NCBI RefSeq assembly: GCF_018613605.1
Contig: NZ_JAGGPU010000002.1
Coordinates: 390,460 to 454,459, forward strand
Length of the DNA stretch: 64,000 nt
Direction of reading: 5' to 3'
Source: Pedobacter sp. ISL-64
GTDB taxonomy: Bacteria; Bacteroidota; Bacteroidia; Sphingobacteriales; Sphingobacteriaceae
Part shown: one piece after another, positions 35,288 through 43,236 of the stretch
Position numbering within the stretch: the stretch's first letter is position 1
How the letters are laid out: the number at the start of each line of letters is the position of its first letter
Program-made: the position numbers and the translations under genes
The notes under the pieces: model-generated
The model's database searches: none
Told to the model about the DNA's origin: nothing
What the model saw: the letters and a program-made list of their open reading frames with translations, nothing else

Positions 35288-35992
35288 TTAATTTACGTGG
35301 TGTACATCTCCACTTTTTGAGCTTGATGTTTTCTTGAGTGAAGCATTTCCCTTATAACTTACATCGCCACCACCACTTGCACTGGCCTCTAAGCCTTTAT
35401 TTACATAAAGATTTACATCAGAACCACCAGAAGCCTGCACCTTTGCATAATCTGTAATTAATTCATAAGCGTCGATATCGCTACCTCCACTAGATTGAAT
35501 GGTCATATTTTCTGCTTTGCCTTTTAAATCGAGATCACTGCCACCGCTTGATTGAATAGATAGATCGTTGCAAACAACCGTTAATTTTAAATCCGATCCT
35601 CCTGAAGAGCGAATAGCAAGTTTATCTGTTTTAATTTGGTTTTGTGTAAAAACATCCGATCCGCCCGATGCTGCAATTGCATTTAGGGTTTTAAAACTTA
35701 CATAAGCTTTAATGGTGCGGTTTTTAAACATTCCGCTCCATTTGATGCCGTCTTTAAATTTTATGGTAACATTGCTGCCGCTCTGCTCAACAACAATATC
35801 TTTTAATGTTTCAGAATCAGATTTTATACTCACACTTTCGCTACCGCCCTGAGTAAGGTATAGATCTATCCCACTGCTTACTCCAATGCTATTGAAGTTT
35901 TTAACGGTAAAGCTTTTAGTATCCTGCGCCTTAGCCATGTAGCTGGTTATTATGATAAACAAAATGGCGGATGATTTGATAAGGGTTTTCAT
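35288..35992 (-). CDS. DUF2807 (GIN-domain) secreted protein with SGGSD repeats
   Basis: This 234-residue exported protein starts at ATG 35992 (MKTLIKSSAILFIIITSYMA, signal peptide); the frame is open to 36112, but the extra part is not signal-like. The mature protein is a right-handed beta-helix-like DUF2807 domain. It carries a motif (S/A)SGGSD(V/L/I) five times at roughly 20-residue spacing, then SASGGGDV. These turns align on one face of the predicted solenoid. Its biological role is unknown. A terminator follows. Confidence 0.88.
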   Translation of the reverse strand: MKTLIKSSAILFIIITSYMAKAQDTKSFTVKNFNSIGVSSGIDLYLTQGGSESVSIKSDSETLKDIVVEQSGSNVTIKFKDGIKWSGMFKNRTIKAYVSFKTLNAIAASGGSDVFTQNQIKTDKLAIRSSGGSDLKLTVVCNDLSIQSSGGSDLDLKGKAENMTIQSSGGSDIDAYELITDYAKVQASGGSDVNLYVNKGLEASASGGGDVSYKGNASLKKTSSSKSGDVHHVN

Positions 35993-36185
35993 AGTCGTTT
36001 TTTCGTTAAATGATTCTGAAGCGATCATTACGCAGCATTTGGGCAACGATGGCTTCGATTTTGTGTTTTGGTTATAGATTAGACGCATCTCTGATGAAAA
36101 CGTTGCAAACAATTCAAATTATTTTTCAAATAGTTTGAATTTCATCCTTAAAATCGTTCTTTTTGTATTCAATTCTTTTTATACA

Positions 36186-36692
36186 ATGGCATCGCAATTA
36201 CTTATTCTCAACAAGAAACAAATTCAGCAGAAAATAGATCGTATCGCTTATCAGATTTTAGAAGATAACCTGAATGAGAAAGAAGTGGTGCTTGCCGGTA
36301 TTTGGGACCGTGGTTACAAACTAGCGCTACGATTAGAAAAAGTGCTTAAAAAGATTTCGGGCTTTAAACTAACTTTACTGCGTATCGATCTGCAGAAAGA
36401 AAGCAGCAAATTGGTAGCTTCGACAGATCTGGATGAAAGCCATTGGAAAAACAAGGTGATCATTATTGTTGATGACGTATTGAACAGCGGTAAAACCCTT
36501 GCTTATGGCTTGGGTGTTTTCTTAAATACGCCGCATAAAAAAATACGTACAGTAGTTTTGGTTGATCGAAGTCATAAAATTTTCCCTATTGCCACCGATT
36601 TTGTTGGTCTTGAACTGGCTACCATCTTAAAAGAACATGTAGATGTGGTAATGGATGTGGAAGGTGAAGAAGATCGGGTTTATTTGAGCTAG
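36186..36692 (+). CDS. phosphoribosyltransferase-domain protein
   Basis: This 168-residue cytoplasmic protein has the PRPP-binding loop KVIIIVDDVLNSGKTLAYGL (about residues 92-111), the defining type-I PRTase motif. LAGIWDRGYKLALRLEKVL matches PyrR-like or hypoxanthine-type enzymes. It could be PyrR (uracil PRTase/regulator), but no pyrimidine genes adjoin it. The frame starts at TTG 36135; I use ATG 36186 (MASQLLILNKKQIQQKIDRI), which removes a hydrophobic, non-family extension. A GTCATTTCGACCGAAGTGG repeat unit lies at about 36764 downstream. Confidence 0.88.
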   Translation: MASQLLILNKKQIQQKIDRIAYQILEDNLNEKEVVLAGIWDRGYKLALRLEKVLKKISGFKLTLLRIDLQKESSKLVASTDLDESHWKNKVIIIVDDVLNSGKTLAYGLGVFLNTPHKKIRTVVLVDRSHKIFPIATDFVGLELATILKEHVDVVMDVEGEEDRVYLS

Positions 36693-36858
36693 GCTGGATA
36701 TGAAATGGAAAGATTTGGGATGAAATAAGATATACTTTTAATCGAAGTCAAGCATTCGTGTATTCGTCATTTCGACCGAAGTGGAGAAATCTTTGAACAG
36801 GACATCAAAAAATCTATATCCCTTATACAAACGAGGACTATAACGAGTCTATGTACAA

Positions 36859-36866
36859 TACATTTG
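36859..36866 (+). promoter_or_regulatory. -7 promoter element TACATTTG of the carotenoid-tailoring unit
   Basis: This exact consensus match lies 33 bp before ATG 36899 and inside the longer possible frame that starts at 36851. It therefore argues for the downstream start. Confidence 0.55.
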
Positions 36867-36898
36867 CAATTAACCTCAATTTTTTGCAATTTCCCGAA

Positions 36899-37522
36899 AT
36901 GTATCAGCCTAGAAAAAATAATTTGATCTTCAGCTTTTTCTCCTGGTACATCCAGTTTATCATCAAAAAAGATTTTTCAACTTTTAAGTATAGCGAGGTG
37001 GAGATTAAACAAGATGCGGCTATATTGGTTTTGGCCAATCATTTTAGCTGGTGGGATGGTTTTTTCCTCTTTTACATCAACAAAAAAGTATTTAAGAAAC
37101 AATTTCATGTTTTAGTGAATGCCGAAAACTATACTAAAGTTGGTTTTCTAAAGTATCTCGGTGCTTTTGCGGCCGAAAATAAAGGTAAAGATGTTTTAGA
37201 AACGCTTAATTATGCAGGCAATCTGTTAGATAACCCCGCAAATTTGGTACTTGTATTTCCCCAGGGCAAATTATATTCGAACCACCTCAAAAATATCAGT
37301 TTCGAAAAAGGAGTGATGCAGATAATCAATGCCAGTCAGAAAAAAATCAACATTATTTTTGCCGCCACCTTAATTGATTATTTTGCGGAAAGAAAGCCTT
37401 CAGCTTATACTTACTTACAGCATTGGGAGAACGAAGAATATGTGAGCTTGCAATTGCTGAAAAGTGCCTATAATAAACATTACGATCAATCGGTTGTTAA
37501 ACAAACTCAGCTAATTGAATGA
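36899..37522 (+). CDS. PlsC-like acyltransferase, probable carotenoid glycoside acyltransferase
   Basis: This 207-residue membrane-associated acyltransferase of the glycerolipid-acyltransferase superfamily has the HX4D motif NHFSWWDGFF and the second block FPQGKLYSNH, a variant of the usual FPEG. Because it overlaps a glycosyltransferase gene and is followed by CruF, I infer a role like CruD, adding a fatty acid to a carotenoid sugar; a phospholipid role cannot be ruled out. The start at 36899 (MYQPRKNNLIFSFFSWYIQF) is set by the promoter. Its TGA overlaps the next ATG by 4 bp. Confidence 0.82.
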   Translation: MYQPRKNNLIFSFFSWYIQFIIKKDFSTFKYSEVEIKQDAAILVLANHFSWWDGFFLFYINKKVFKKQFHVLVNAENYTKVGFLKYLGAFAAENKGKDVLETLNYAGNLLDNPANLVLVFPQGKLYSNHLKNISFEKGVMQIINASQKKINIIFAATLIDYFAERKPSAYTYLQHWENEEYVSLQLLKSAYNKHYDQSVVKQTQLIE

Positions 37523-38616
37523 CAATTTTTATTTACGCCGTTTTAATTTTCCTGGTGATCCGGTTTTCGGTTACTGTTTTCAATTTCCTTTCTAACCCTA
37601 AGTTGCCGAGAGTGGTTAAACATTATCATGATAAGGTTTCGATCTTAATCCCTGCACGAAATGAAGCAGCGGATATTTTAGAATTGCTCGTTTCGATAAA
37701 AAACCAGGATTACACCAATTATGAAGTTATTGTTTTGGATGATAACAGCGATGACAATACTTTCGGTGTTGTCGAAAATTTTTGCCTTACGAACCCGCAA
37801 TTTAAAGTGGTAAGCGGTAAAGCGTTACCTCAAAACTGGCTTGGGAAAAATTATGCCTGCCACCAGCTTAGCGAACTGGCTACGGGGAAATATCTTTTGT
37901 TTATCGACGCAGACGAATCAGTAAAAAGAGGATTGATCAATAGCCTGATCAACCGGATGGAAATCGGAGAGCTGACTTTGTTAAGTGTTTTTACCAACCA
38001 AACTATAAAATCGATAGGCGAGTGGTTAACAGTGCCCTTAATGCATTTTATACTGCTAAATTTATTGCCTTTGCGATTGGTTAAACTTTCGAAAAATCCA
38101 GCATTTTCAGCAGCAAGCGGACAGTGCATGTTTTTTAATGCCAATAATTACAAAGAAAACCATTGGCATGAGCGGGTTAAACACCAGGTTGTGGAAGATG
38201 TGGAGATTATGAAGTTGGTAAAACAAGAAAAATTTAATGCAGAGGCCCTTTTAGCCAACGGGCTGATCTATTGCAGGATGTACAAAAATTTAGGCGAAAG
38301 CTTAAACGGTTTTAGTAAAAATTTACTGGCGGGTTTTGGTAATAACATCATAATATTATTATTTTACCAGCTTTTGGTAACTGTAGGGCCAGTAATTTTA
38401 ATCTTAAACTTTAATATTGCTTTACTTGTATTACCATTAACTTTAATAGTATTAACTAGAATGATGATCTCTTATTTATCGGGACAAAATGTTTTGATAA
38501 ATCTGATTTTACATCCCTTACAGATGTTATTCTTCTTAATAATTTCATTCATTTCTATAAAAAAACATATTTTTAAAACGAGCACATGGAAGGGCAGAAC
38601 GATCAAAACGATTTAA
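37519..38616 (+). CDS. family 2 glycosyltransferase, probable carotenoid glycosyltransferase (CruC-like)
   Basis: This 365-residue protein has one N-terminal membrane anchor, a GT-A catalytic domain (VSILIPARNEAADILELLVS; DDNSDDNT; LLFIDADES with the DxD; VVEDVEIMKLVKQEK acceptor site) and three C-terminal helices. LPQNWLGKNYACHQLS is a signature of the carotenoid/hopanoid-associated glycosyltransferase group that includes CruC. Translation is coupled to the acyltransferase (ATGA overlap) and to CruF (31-bp overlap). Sugar donor unknown. Confidence 0.87.
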   Translation: MTIFIYAVLIFLVIRFSVTVFNFLSNPKLPRVVKHYHDKVSILIPARNEAADILELLVSIKNQDYTNYEVIVLDDNSDDNTFGVVENFCLTNPQFKVVSGKALPQNWLGKNYACHQLSELATGKYLLFIDADESVKRGLINSLINRMEIGELTLLSVFTNQTIKSIGEWLTVPLMHFILLNLLPLRLVKLSKNPAFSAASGQCMFFNANNYKENHWHERVKHQVVEDVEIMKLVKQEKFNAEALLANGLIYCRMYKNLGESLNGFSKNLLAGFGNNIIILLFYQLLVTVGPVILILNFNIALLVLPLTLIVLTRMMISYLSGQNVLINLILHPLQMLFFLIISFISIKKHIFKTSTWKGRTIKTI

Positions 38617-39260
38617 AGGTTAAAAGGATTGCAGTTGCAATAATTGTCGTTTTTCATATGGTTGGCTTGCTTGGCTTCTTAATTCCTGTTGCCCAGCCTT
38701 ATTTTATCAAACTGGTTCCCTTTCATTTGTTGCTGATGTTTGCCGTAATTGTTTTTTCGTACAATGCCGATGTGAAACGTTTATTGTTACTGGTTTCGGG
38801 TGTATTTCTCTGTGGCTTTTTAGTCGAGGTACTAGGCGTGCATACCGGAAAGATATTTGGCAGCTATTATTACGGCGATACATTGGGCTACAAAGTTGCT
38901 GCGGTTCCATTACTAATGGGTGTAAATTGGGTAATCCTTATTTTCAGTGTTGGGCAAATGATGAAAAGTATGAAAATCAGGCATAGTATTCTGGCTTCTG
39001 TTCTCGGCGCTTTTATACTGGTAGGTTTCGATTTCTTTTTGGAACCTGTGGCTATGAAATTTAACTACTGGCAGTGGGACTGGCATGAAATCCCTGTTCA
39101 GAATTATGTAGCATGGTTTATTGTTTCGGTTATATTGTTAAAGTTTTACTATGCTTTGGGCTTAAAGCAACAGAAATATATTGGTACTGTAATGTTCGTT
39201 TCACAGCTAATCTTTTTTGTTGTCTTATACATGACAGCCGGAACAAATATTTTTGCTTAA
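38586..39260 (+). CDS. cruF: carotenoid 1,2-hydratase, CruF family
   Basis: This 224-residue integral membrane protein of the DUF422/CruF family adds water across the terminal 1',2' double bond of acyclic carotenoid ends. Typical features are the multiple helices, FLVEVLGVHTGKIFGSYYYG, VPLLMGVNWVILIF and the conserved FDFFLEPVAMKFNYWQWD block. It overlaps the glycosyltransferase by 31 bp, and ispH follows 12 bp downstream. It makes the 1'-hydroxyl that a CruC-type enzyme would glycosylate, so the order of genes matches the order of reactions. Confidence 0.9.
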   Translation: MEGQNDQNDLKVKRIAVAIIVVFHMVGLLGFLIPVAQPYFIKLVPFHLLLMFAVIVFSYNADVKRLLLLVSGVFLCGFLVEVLGVHTGKIFGSYYYGDTLGYKVAAVPLLMGVNWVILIFSVGQMMKSMKIRHSILASVLGAFILVGFDFFLEPVAMKFNYWQWDWHEIPVQNYVAWFIVSVILLKFYYALGLKQQKYIGTVMFVSQLIFFVVLYMTAGTNIFA

Positions 39261-39265
39261 TTTTG
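39258..39265 (+). promoter_or_regulatory. -7-like element TAATTTTG before ispH
   Basis: It fits TAnnTTTG and overlaps the TAA stop codon of cruF; the ispH ATG is only 7 bp further. It could give ispH extra, nearly leaderless transcription independent of the upstream unit. Confidence 0.35.
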
Positions 39266-39272
39266 TATCGCA

Positions 39273-40121
39273 ATGGGTTACAACTTACAGGTCAACATCG
39301 ATAAATCATCAGGCTTTTGCTTTGGCGTAGTATATGCCATAGAAATGGCCGAAGATATTCTGGATAATGAAGGTTATTTATATTGCCTTGGCGACATTGT
39401 GCATAATGATGAAGAAGTAGAGCGTTTAACAAATCGCGGATTAAAAATCATCGATCATGAAGTATTAAAAAACTTAAGGGACGAAAAGGTTTTAATCAGG
39501 GCTCATGGTGAGGCGCCATCAACCTATCAACTGGCTTTAGAAAATAACCTGACTTTAATAGATGCTTCATGTCCTGTTGTGCTGAAATTACAGAATAGGA
39601 TTAAAAATTCACATGATGACGATGAGCAAGTACTTATTTTTGGTAAGCACGGGCACGCCGAGGTAATCGGATTACAAGGTCAAACAGATGGTAAGGCAAT
39701 TGTTTTTCAGGATCTGGCCGAACTGGATAATGTAGAATTGCCTGCTAAATTTACCCTATATAGCCAAACCACCAAAAGCACCGATAAATTCTATCACATT
39801 AAAGACGAGTTATTGAGCCGTGGTTATGAAGTTAAGGCTAACGATACCATTTGCAGGCAAGTATCTAACCGTTACGAAGAGCTGGAAGATTTTGTAAGTC
39901 ATTATGATAAAATCGTTTTCGTATCAGGCAAGAAATCTTCTAACGGAAAAGTGCTGTACGATGTTTGTAAAAAACACAACGATAATTCTTATTTCATTTC
40001 GAATGTTGAAGAGTTAGATCAAACCTGGTTTAACCAAAACGATAAAGTTGGCATCTGCGGTGCTACGTCTACACCAATGTGGCTGATGGAAAAGGTTAAA
40101 GCCGCTTTGGAAAAATATTAA
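39273..40121 (+). CDS. ispH: 4-hydroxy-3-methylbut-2-enyl diphosphate reductase
   Basis: IspH is the last enzyme of the MEP pathway and yields IPP and DMAPP. The 282-residue iron-sulfur protein has its three cluster cysteines at 16 (SGFCFGV), 100 (DASCPVV) and 194 (TICRQVSNR). The other active-site blocks IRAHGEAPS, SQTTKSTDKF and SGKKSSNGKVL are present. Its place directly after cruF links precursor supply to carotenoid modification. Confidence 0.97.
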   Translation: MGYNLQVNIDKSSGFCFGVVYAIEMAEDILDNEGYLYCLGDIVHNDEEVERLTNRGLKIIDHEVLKNLRDEKVLIRAHGEAPSTYQLALENNLTLIDASCPVVLKLQNRIKNSHDDDEQVLIFGKHGHAEVIGLQGQTDGKAIVFQDLAELDNVELPAKFTLYSQTTKSTDKFYHIKDELLSRGYEVKANDTICRQVSNRYEELEDFVSHYDKIVFVSGKKSSNGKVLYDVCKKHNDNSYFISNVEELDQTWFNQNDKVGICGATSTPMWLMEKVKAALEKY

Positions 40122-40155
40122 CTGCAAAATCTATCAATTAATATTTGTTATTTAA

Positions 40156-40698
40156 ATGAAAGCATTATTAATTATAGATATGCAAGTTGGCAGTTTTAAG
40201 CCTTATACTTTGCGTTACGATACTTTAGGAGTAATTGAGAGAATAAATAAACTATCAGATTATTTCAGGGCCAATAATGATAAAGTAATGTTTATCCAAC
40301 ATGATGGTACAAAAGAAAACATCTTTTTGCCAAATGCTGCTGATTGGGAGCTCTTGCCAGAATTGATCACCAGCCCTGCTGATTATATAGTCTCAAAATC
40401 AGCTAACGATGCATTTTACAACACAGATTTACATCATATCCTAACCAAAAATAACATTACGGAGTTGTTTATAACGGGCTGTGCTACCGATTTTTGTATC
40501 GATGCAACTGTGAAATCGGCTGTTAGTAAAGATTATAAACTAACTGTAGTTGAAGATGCGCATACCACAGCAAACAGGCCTCATTTAAATGCTCCAAAAG
40601 TAATTGAACATTACAATTGGATCTGGAGTGAAATGACGCCAACAAACTTTAAAATTCAAGTTGCAAAAACTAAGGATCTGCTTACTTTGTTTAGTTAA
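40156..40698 (+). CDS. isochorismatase-family cysteine hydrolase
   Basis: This 180-residue cytoplasmic hydrolase with the isochorismatase fold begins LLIIDMQVGSF with the catalytic Asp 8. The nucleophile lies in ELFITGCATDFCIDATVKSA. The family includes nicotinamidase and isochorismatase; without further specificity residues the substrate is open. It lies 34 bp after ispH and 32 bp before crtW on the same strand, so it may simply ride in the carotenoid unit. Confidence 0.9.
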   Translation: MKALLIIDMQVGSFKPYTLRYDTLGVIERINKLSDYFRANNDKVMFIQHDGTKENIFLPNAADWELLPELITSPADYIVSKSANDAFYNTDLHHILTKNNITELFITGCATDFCIDATVKSAVSKDYKLTVVEDAHTTANRPHLNAPKVIEHYNWIWSEMTPTNFKIQVAKTKDLLTLFS

Positions 40699-40730
40699 AA
40701 ACAAAGATTATTGGCTTAACAAACTATAAA

Positions 40731-41405
40731 TTGAAAACTATAAATCCACATACCGGAATTCTGGTTGCGTTAACCGTAATTGTCTGTTGGTTTGTTTCTC
40801 TTTATTTCTTGCTTACATGGAATTTTGCCTGGAGCAATCCCTTGGTTTATCTGATGATTGTTGTTCAGATGCATTTGTACACAGGTTTGTTTATTACCGC
40901 CCACGATGCGATGCACAGAACGATATCGCCAAACCAAAAAACAAATAATTTTATTGGCTATCTTTCCGTTTTTCTCTACGCAGGTTTTTTTTATAACCGT
41001 TTGTATGCGAAACATCACCAGCACCACCGTCATGTACACACTGAAGAAGATCCTGATTTTGCGCCGCATGGCTTTTGGAAATGGTATTTCCGTTTCATGC
41101 TAAATTATGTCACGATAATTCAATTGGTAATTATGGCCATAGCTTATAATGTGTTGAAAATCTGGATTGATGAAAAGAACCTGCTGTTGTTTTGGGTACT
41201 GCCATCCTTATTAAGCACTTTTCAGTTATTTTATTTCGGAACCTATTTGCCGCATAAGGGGGAGCACGATAATGAATATCATTCTTCTACCTTACAGAAA
41301 AATCATTTTGTTGCCTTTATTACCTGTTACTTTTTTGGCTATCATTTAGAACATCACCAAAAACCAGGCATGCCTTGGTGGCAACTGCATAAAATGAAGC
41401 GATAG
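40731..41405 (+). CDS. crtW: carotenoid 4-ketolase, CrtW type
   Basis: This 224-residue membrane di-iron oxygenase of the fatty-acid desaturase superfamily has the histidine clusters HDAMH (58-62), HHQHH (95-99) followed by HVHTEEDPDF, and HLEHH (205-209) with KPGMPWWQLH. YFGTYLPHKGEH is a ketolase-type block. CrtW adds the 4-keto group to beta-rings. There is no ATG near the N-terminus, so the start is TTG 40731. The neighbourhood (cruF, ispH) supports the carotenoid assignment over lipid desaturation. Confidence 0.88.
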   Translation: MKTINPHTGILVALTVIVCWFVSLYFLLTWNFAWSNPLVYLMIVVQMHLYTGLFITAHDAMHRTISPNQKTNNFIGYLSVFLYAGFFYNRLYAKHHQHHRHVHTEEDPDFAPHGFWKWYFRFMLNYVTIIQLVIMAIAYNVLKIWIDEKNLLLFWVLPSLLSTFQLFYFGTYLPHKGEHDNEYHSSTLQKNHFVAFITCYFFGYHLEHHQKPGMPWWQLHKMKR

Positions 41406-41417
41406 TCGAGGTCGTTG

Positions 41418-41600
41418 TGTCAGATGTTACCATGTGACACAAAATCAAATCTTTTCTGATTCCGAATGAATATCCGCGATGTTGGATGTTACCATCCGAC
41501 ACTAACTAATTTCCAAATAATATTTTACTTGTTCGAATTGCCAGATAGTAACATCAAACAGCCTGCTGATGAATTTACAGGCTATTGCTCGATAGCTTGT
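41418..41600. repeat. palindromic GTGTCAGATGTTACC repeats
   Basis: TGTGTCAGATGTTACCATGTGACAC (in two halves, near 41418-41442) and TTGGATGTTACCATCCGACAC (near 41481-41502, in two halves) are imperfect palindromes of one type. A decayed third (CAGATAGTAACATC) lies near 41543. AGCCTG and CAGGCT near 41560 and 41580 form another small hairpin. This fills the 306-bp gap between crtW and hemH; I see no gene in it. Confidence 0.6.
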
Positions 41601-41711
41601 GGAAGTATGAAATAACACTTTTTGACTAAAAAATGTTTGCAATCACATTTTAAGCATAGGGAAAAAACAATAAAAAGGCGATATTTGCGCCACGAAACAT
41701 ATTCTTTATAA

Positions 41712-42722
41712 ATGAGCAAAAAGGGGATTTTACTGGTAAATTTAGGAACACCTGATAGTCCGGCAACGGCAGATGTTAAAAAATACTTAGATCAATTTTT
41801 AATGGACGAGCGGGTAATCGATATCCCTAAATTAAACAGGACATTATTGGTTAAAGGTATTATTGTTCCTTTCCGTAGCCCTAAAACAGCAAAATTGTAT
41901 AAAGAAATCTGGAACGAAAATGGTTCCCCGCTATTGTATTACAGTCGGTTACAGGCTAAAATGCTGCAGGAAAGATTGGGAGACGACTATCAGGTAGAGT
42001 TGGCCATGCGCTACCAAAGCCCATCTGTTGCATCGGCGTTAGCCAATTTAAAAGCAGGTTTGGTAGAGAGTATTCAGGTTATCCCGATGTTTCCTCAATA
42101 TGCCTCTGCGAGCACAGGGTCGGTAATGCAACTGGTAATGGAGCTGGTGAGCAAATGGCCAACGGTTCCGCCAATATCATTTGTTAATTCATTCCATGAT
42201 AACGAATTGATGATTAAAGTTTTTGCAGAAAATGCTAAAAAACATCATGTAGAAAGCTACGATCATGTGTTGTTCAGCTTCCATGGCTTACCTGAACGTC
42301 AATTGTTAAAATGCGATCATACTGGAAGTTACTGTTTGAAAAGCGCCGATTGCTGTCAGACATTAAACGATACCAATAAATTCTGTTATTCTGCACAAGG
42401 ACATGATACGGCCAGATTAATTGCCAAAGAATTAAATCTCTCAAAAGATCAATATACCGTTTGTTTCCAATCGCGCTTAGGGAAAGAACCATGGGTACAA
42501 CCCTATACTACCGATGTGTTGAAGAAATTAGCTGGCGAAGGCAAAAAACGTCTTTTGGTTTTTAGCCCTGCTTTTGTGGCCGATTGTCTAGAAACGCTTT
42601 ACGAAATCACGGTAGAATATCACGAAGAGTTTAAGGCTTTGGGTGGTGAACATGTTCAGTTGGTAGAAAGTTTAAACGATAGTCCGGTGTTTATCGAGGC
42701 TTTGGCCGGAATGGTTAAATAG
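41712..42722 (+). CDS. hemH: ferrochelatase
   Basis: HemH inserts Fe2+ into protoporphyrin IX in the last step of heme synthesis. The 336-residue protein has the opening KGILLVNLGTPDSPATADVK, the metal/substrate site VLFSFHGLPERQL with the conserved His, and SRLGKEPWVQPYT and FVADCLETLYEI near the C-terminus. It is followed after 7 bp by a gluconokinase gene, probably in the same transcript although functionally unrelated. Confidence 0.96.
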   Translation: MSKKGILLVNLGTPDSPATADVKKYLDQFLMDERVIDIPKLNRTLLVKGIIVPFRSPKTAKLYKEIWNENGSPLLYYSRLQAKMLQERLGDDYQVELAMRYQSPSVASALANLKAGLVESIQVIPMFPQYASASTGSVMQLVMELVSKWPTVPPISFVNSFHDNELMIKVFAENAKKHHVESYDHVLFSFHGLPERQLLKCDHTGSYCLKSADCCQTLNDTNKFCYSAQGHDTARLIAKELNLSKDQYTVCFQSRLGKEPWVQPYTTDVLKKLAGEGKKRLLVFSPAFVADCLETLYEITVEYHEEFKALGGEHVQLVESLNDSPVFIEALAGMVK

Positions 42723-42729
42723 TTTAAAT

Positions 42730-43236
42730 ATGGCGAGCTTTATTATTTTAATGGGCGTTTCGGGAAGTGGTAAAACAGTAGTTGGTAAAGCTTTGGCCCC
42801 GAGAATAAATGCTGAATTTATAGATGGCGATAACCTGCATTCGCAACGTAATGTAGATAAAATGGCTGCAGGAATTCCTTTAACGGATGCAGATCGTTTA
42901 GATTGGCTACAATTGATTGCGAAAGTTGGCCGCGAACATGTTGCTGATGGTACAACATGCATTATTGCCTGTTCTGCATTGAAAAAATCTTACCGCGATT
43001 TGCTGAGAACAGATAATACATCAATCCGCTTTGTTTATTTAAAAGGAAATTTCGATTTAATTCACGATCGGATTGCTAAACGATCTCATCAGTACATGCC
43101 TTCTAGTTTATTAAAAAGCCAGTTCGAAACATTGGAAGCGCCTCAGGCTGATGAACAAGATGTGATAACGGTTTCAATTGATCAGGGTATTCCCCAGATT
43201 GTGGAAGAAATTGCTAAGGCTGATCTGATTTCGTAA
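42730..43236 (+). CDS. gluconokinase
   Basis: This 168-residue P-loop kinase has MGVSGSGKTVVGKAL (about residues 8-22) and EFIDGDNLHSQRNVDKMAAG, the gluconate-kinase pattern, then PLTDADRLDWL and CIIACSALKKSYRDLLR. It phosphorylates D-gluconate to 6-phosphogluconate. Its 3' end overlaps that of waaA, on the opposite strand, by 23 bp. There is no gluconate transporter nearby. Confidence 0.93.
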   Translation: MASFIILMGVSGSGKTVVGKALAPRINAEFIDGDNLHSQRNVDKMAAGIPLTDADRLDWLQLIAKVGREHVADGTTCIIACSALKKSYRDLLRTDNTSIRFVYLKGNFDLIHDRIAKRSHQYMPSSLLKSQFETLEAPQADEQDVITVSIDQGIPQIVEEIAKADLIS

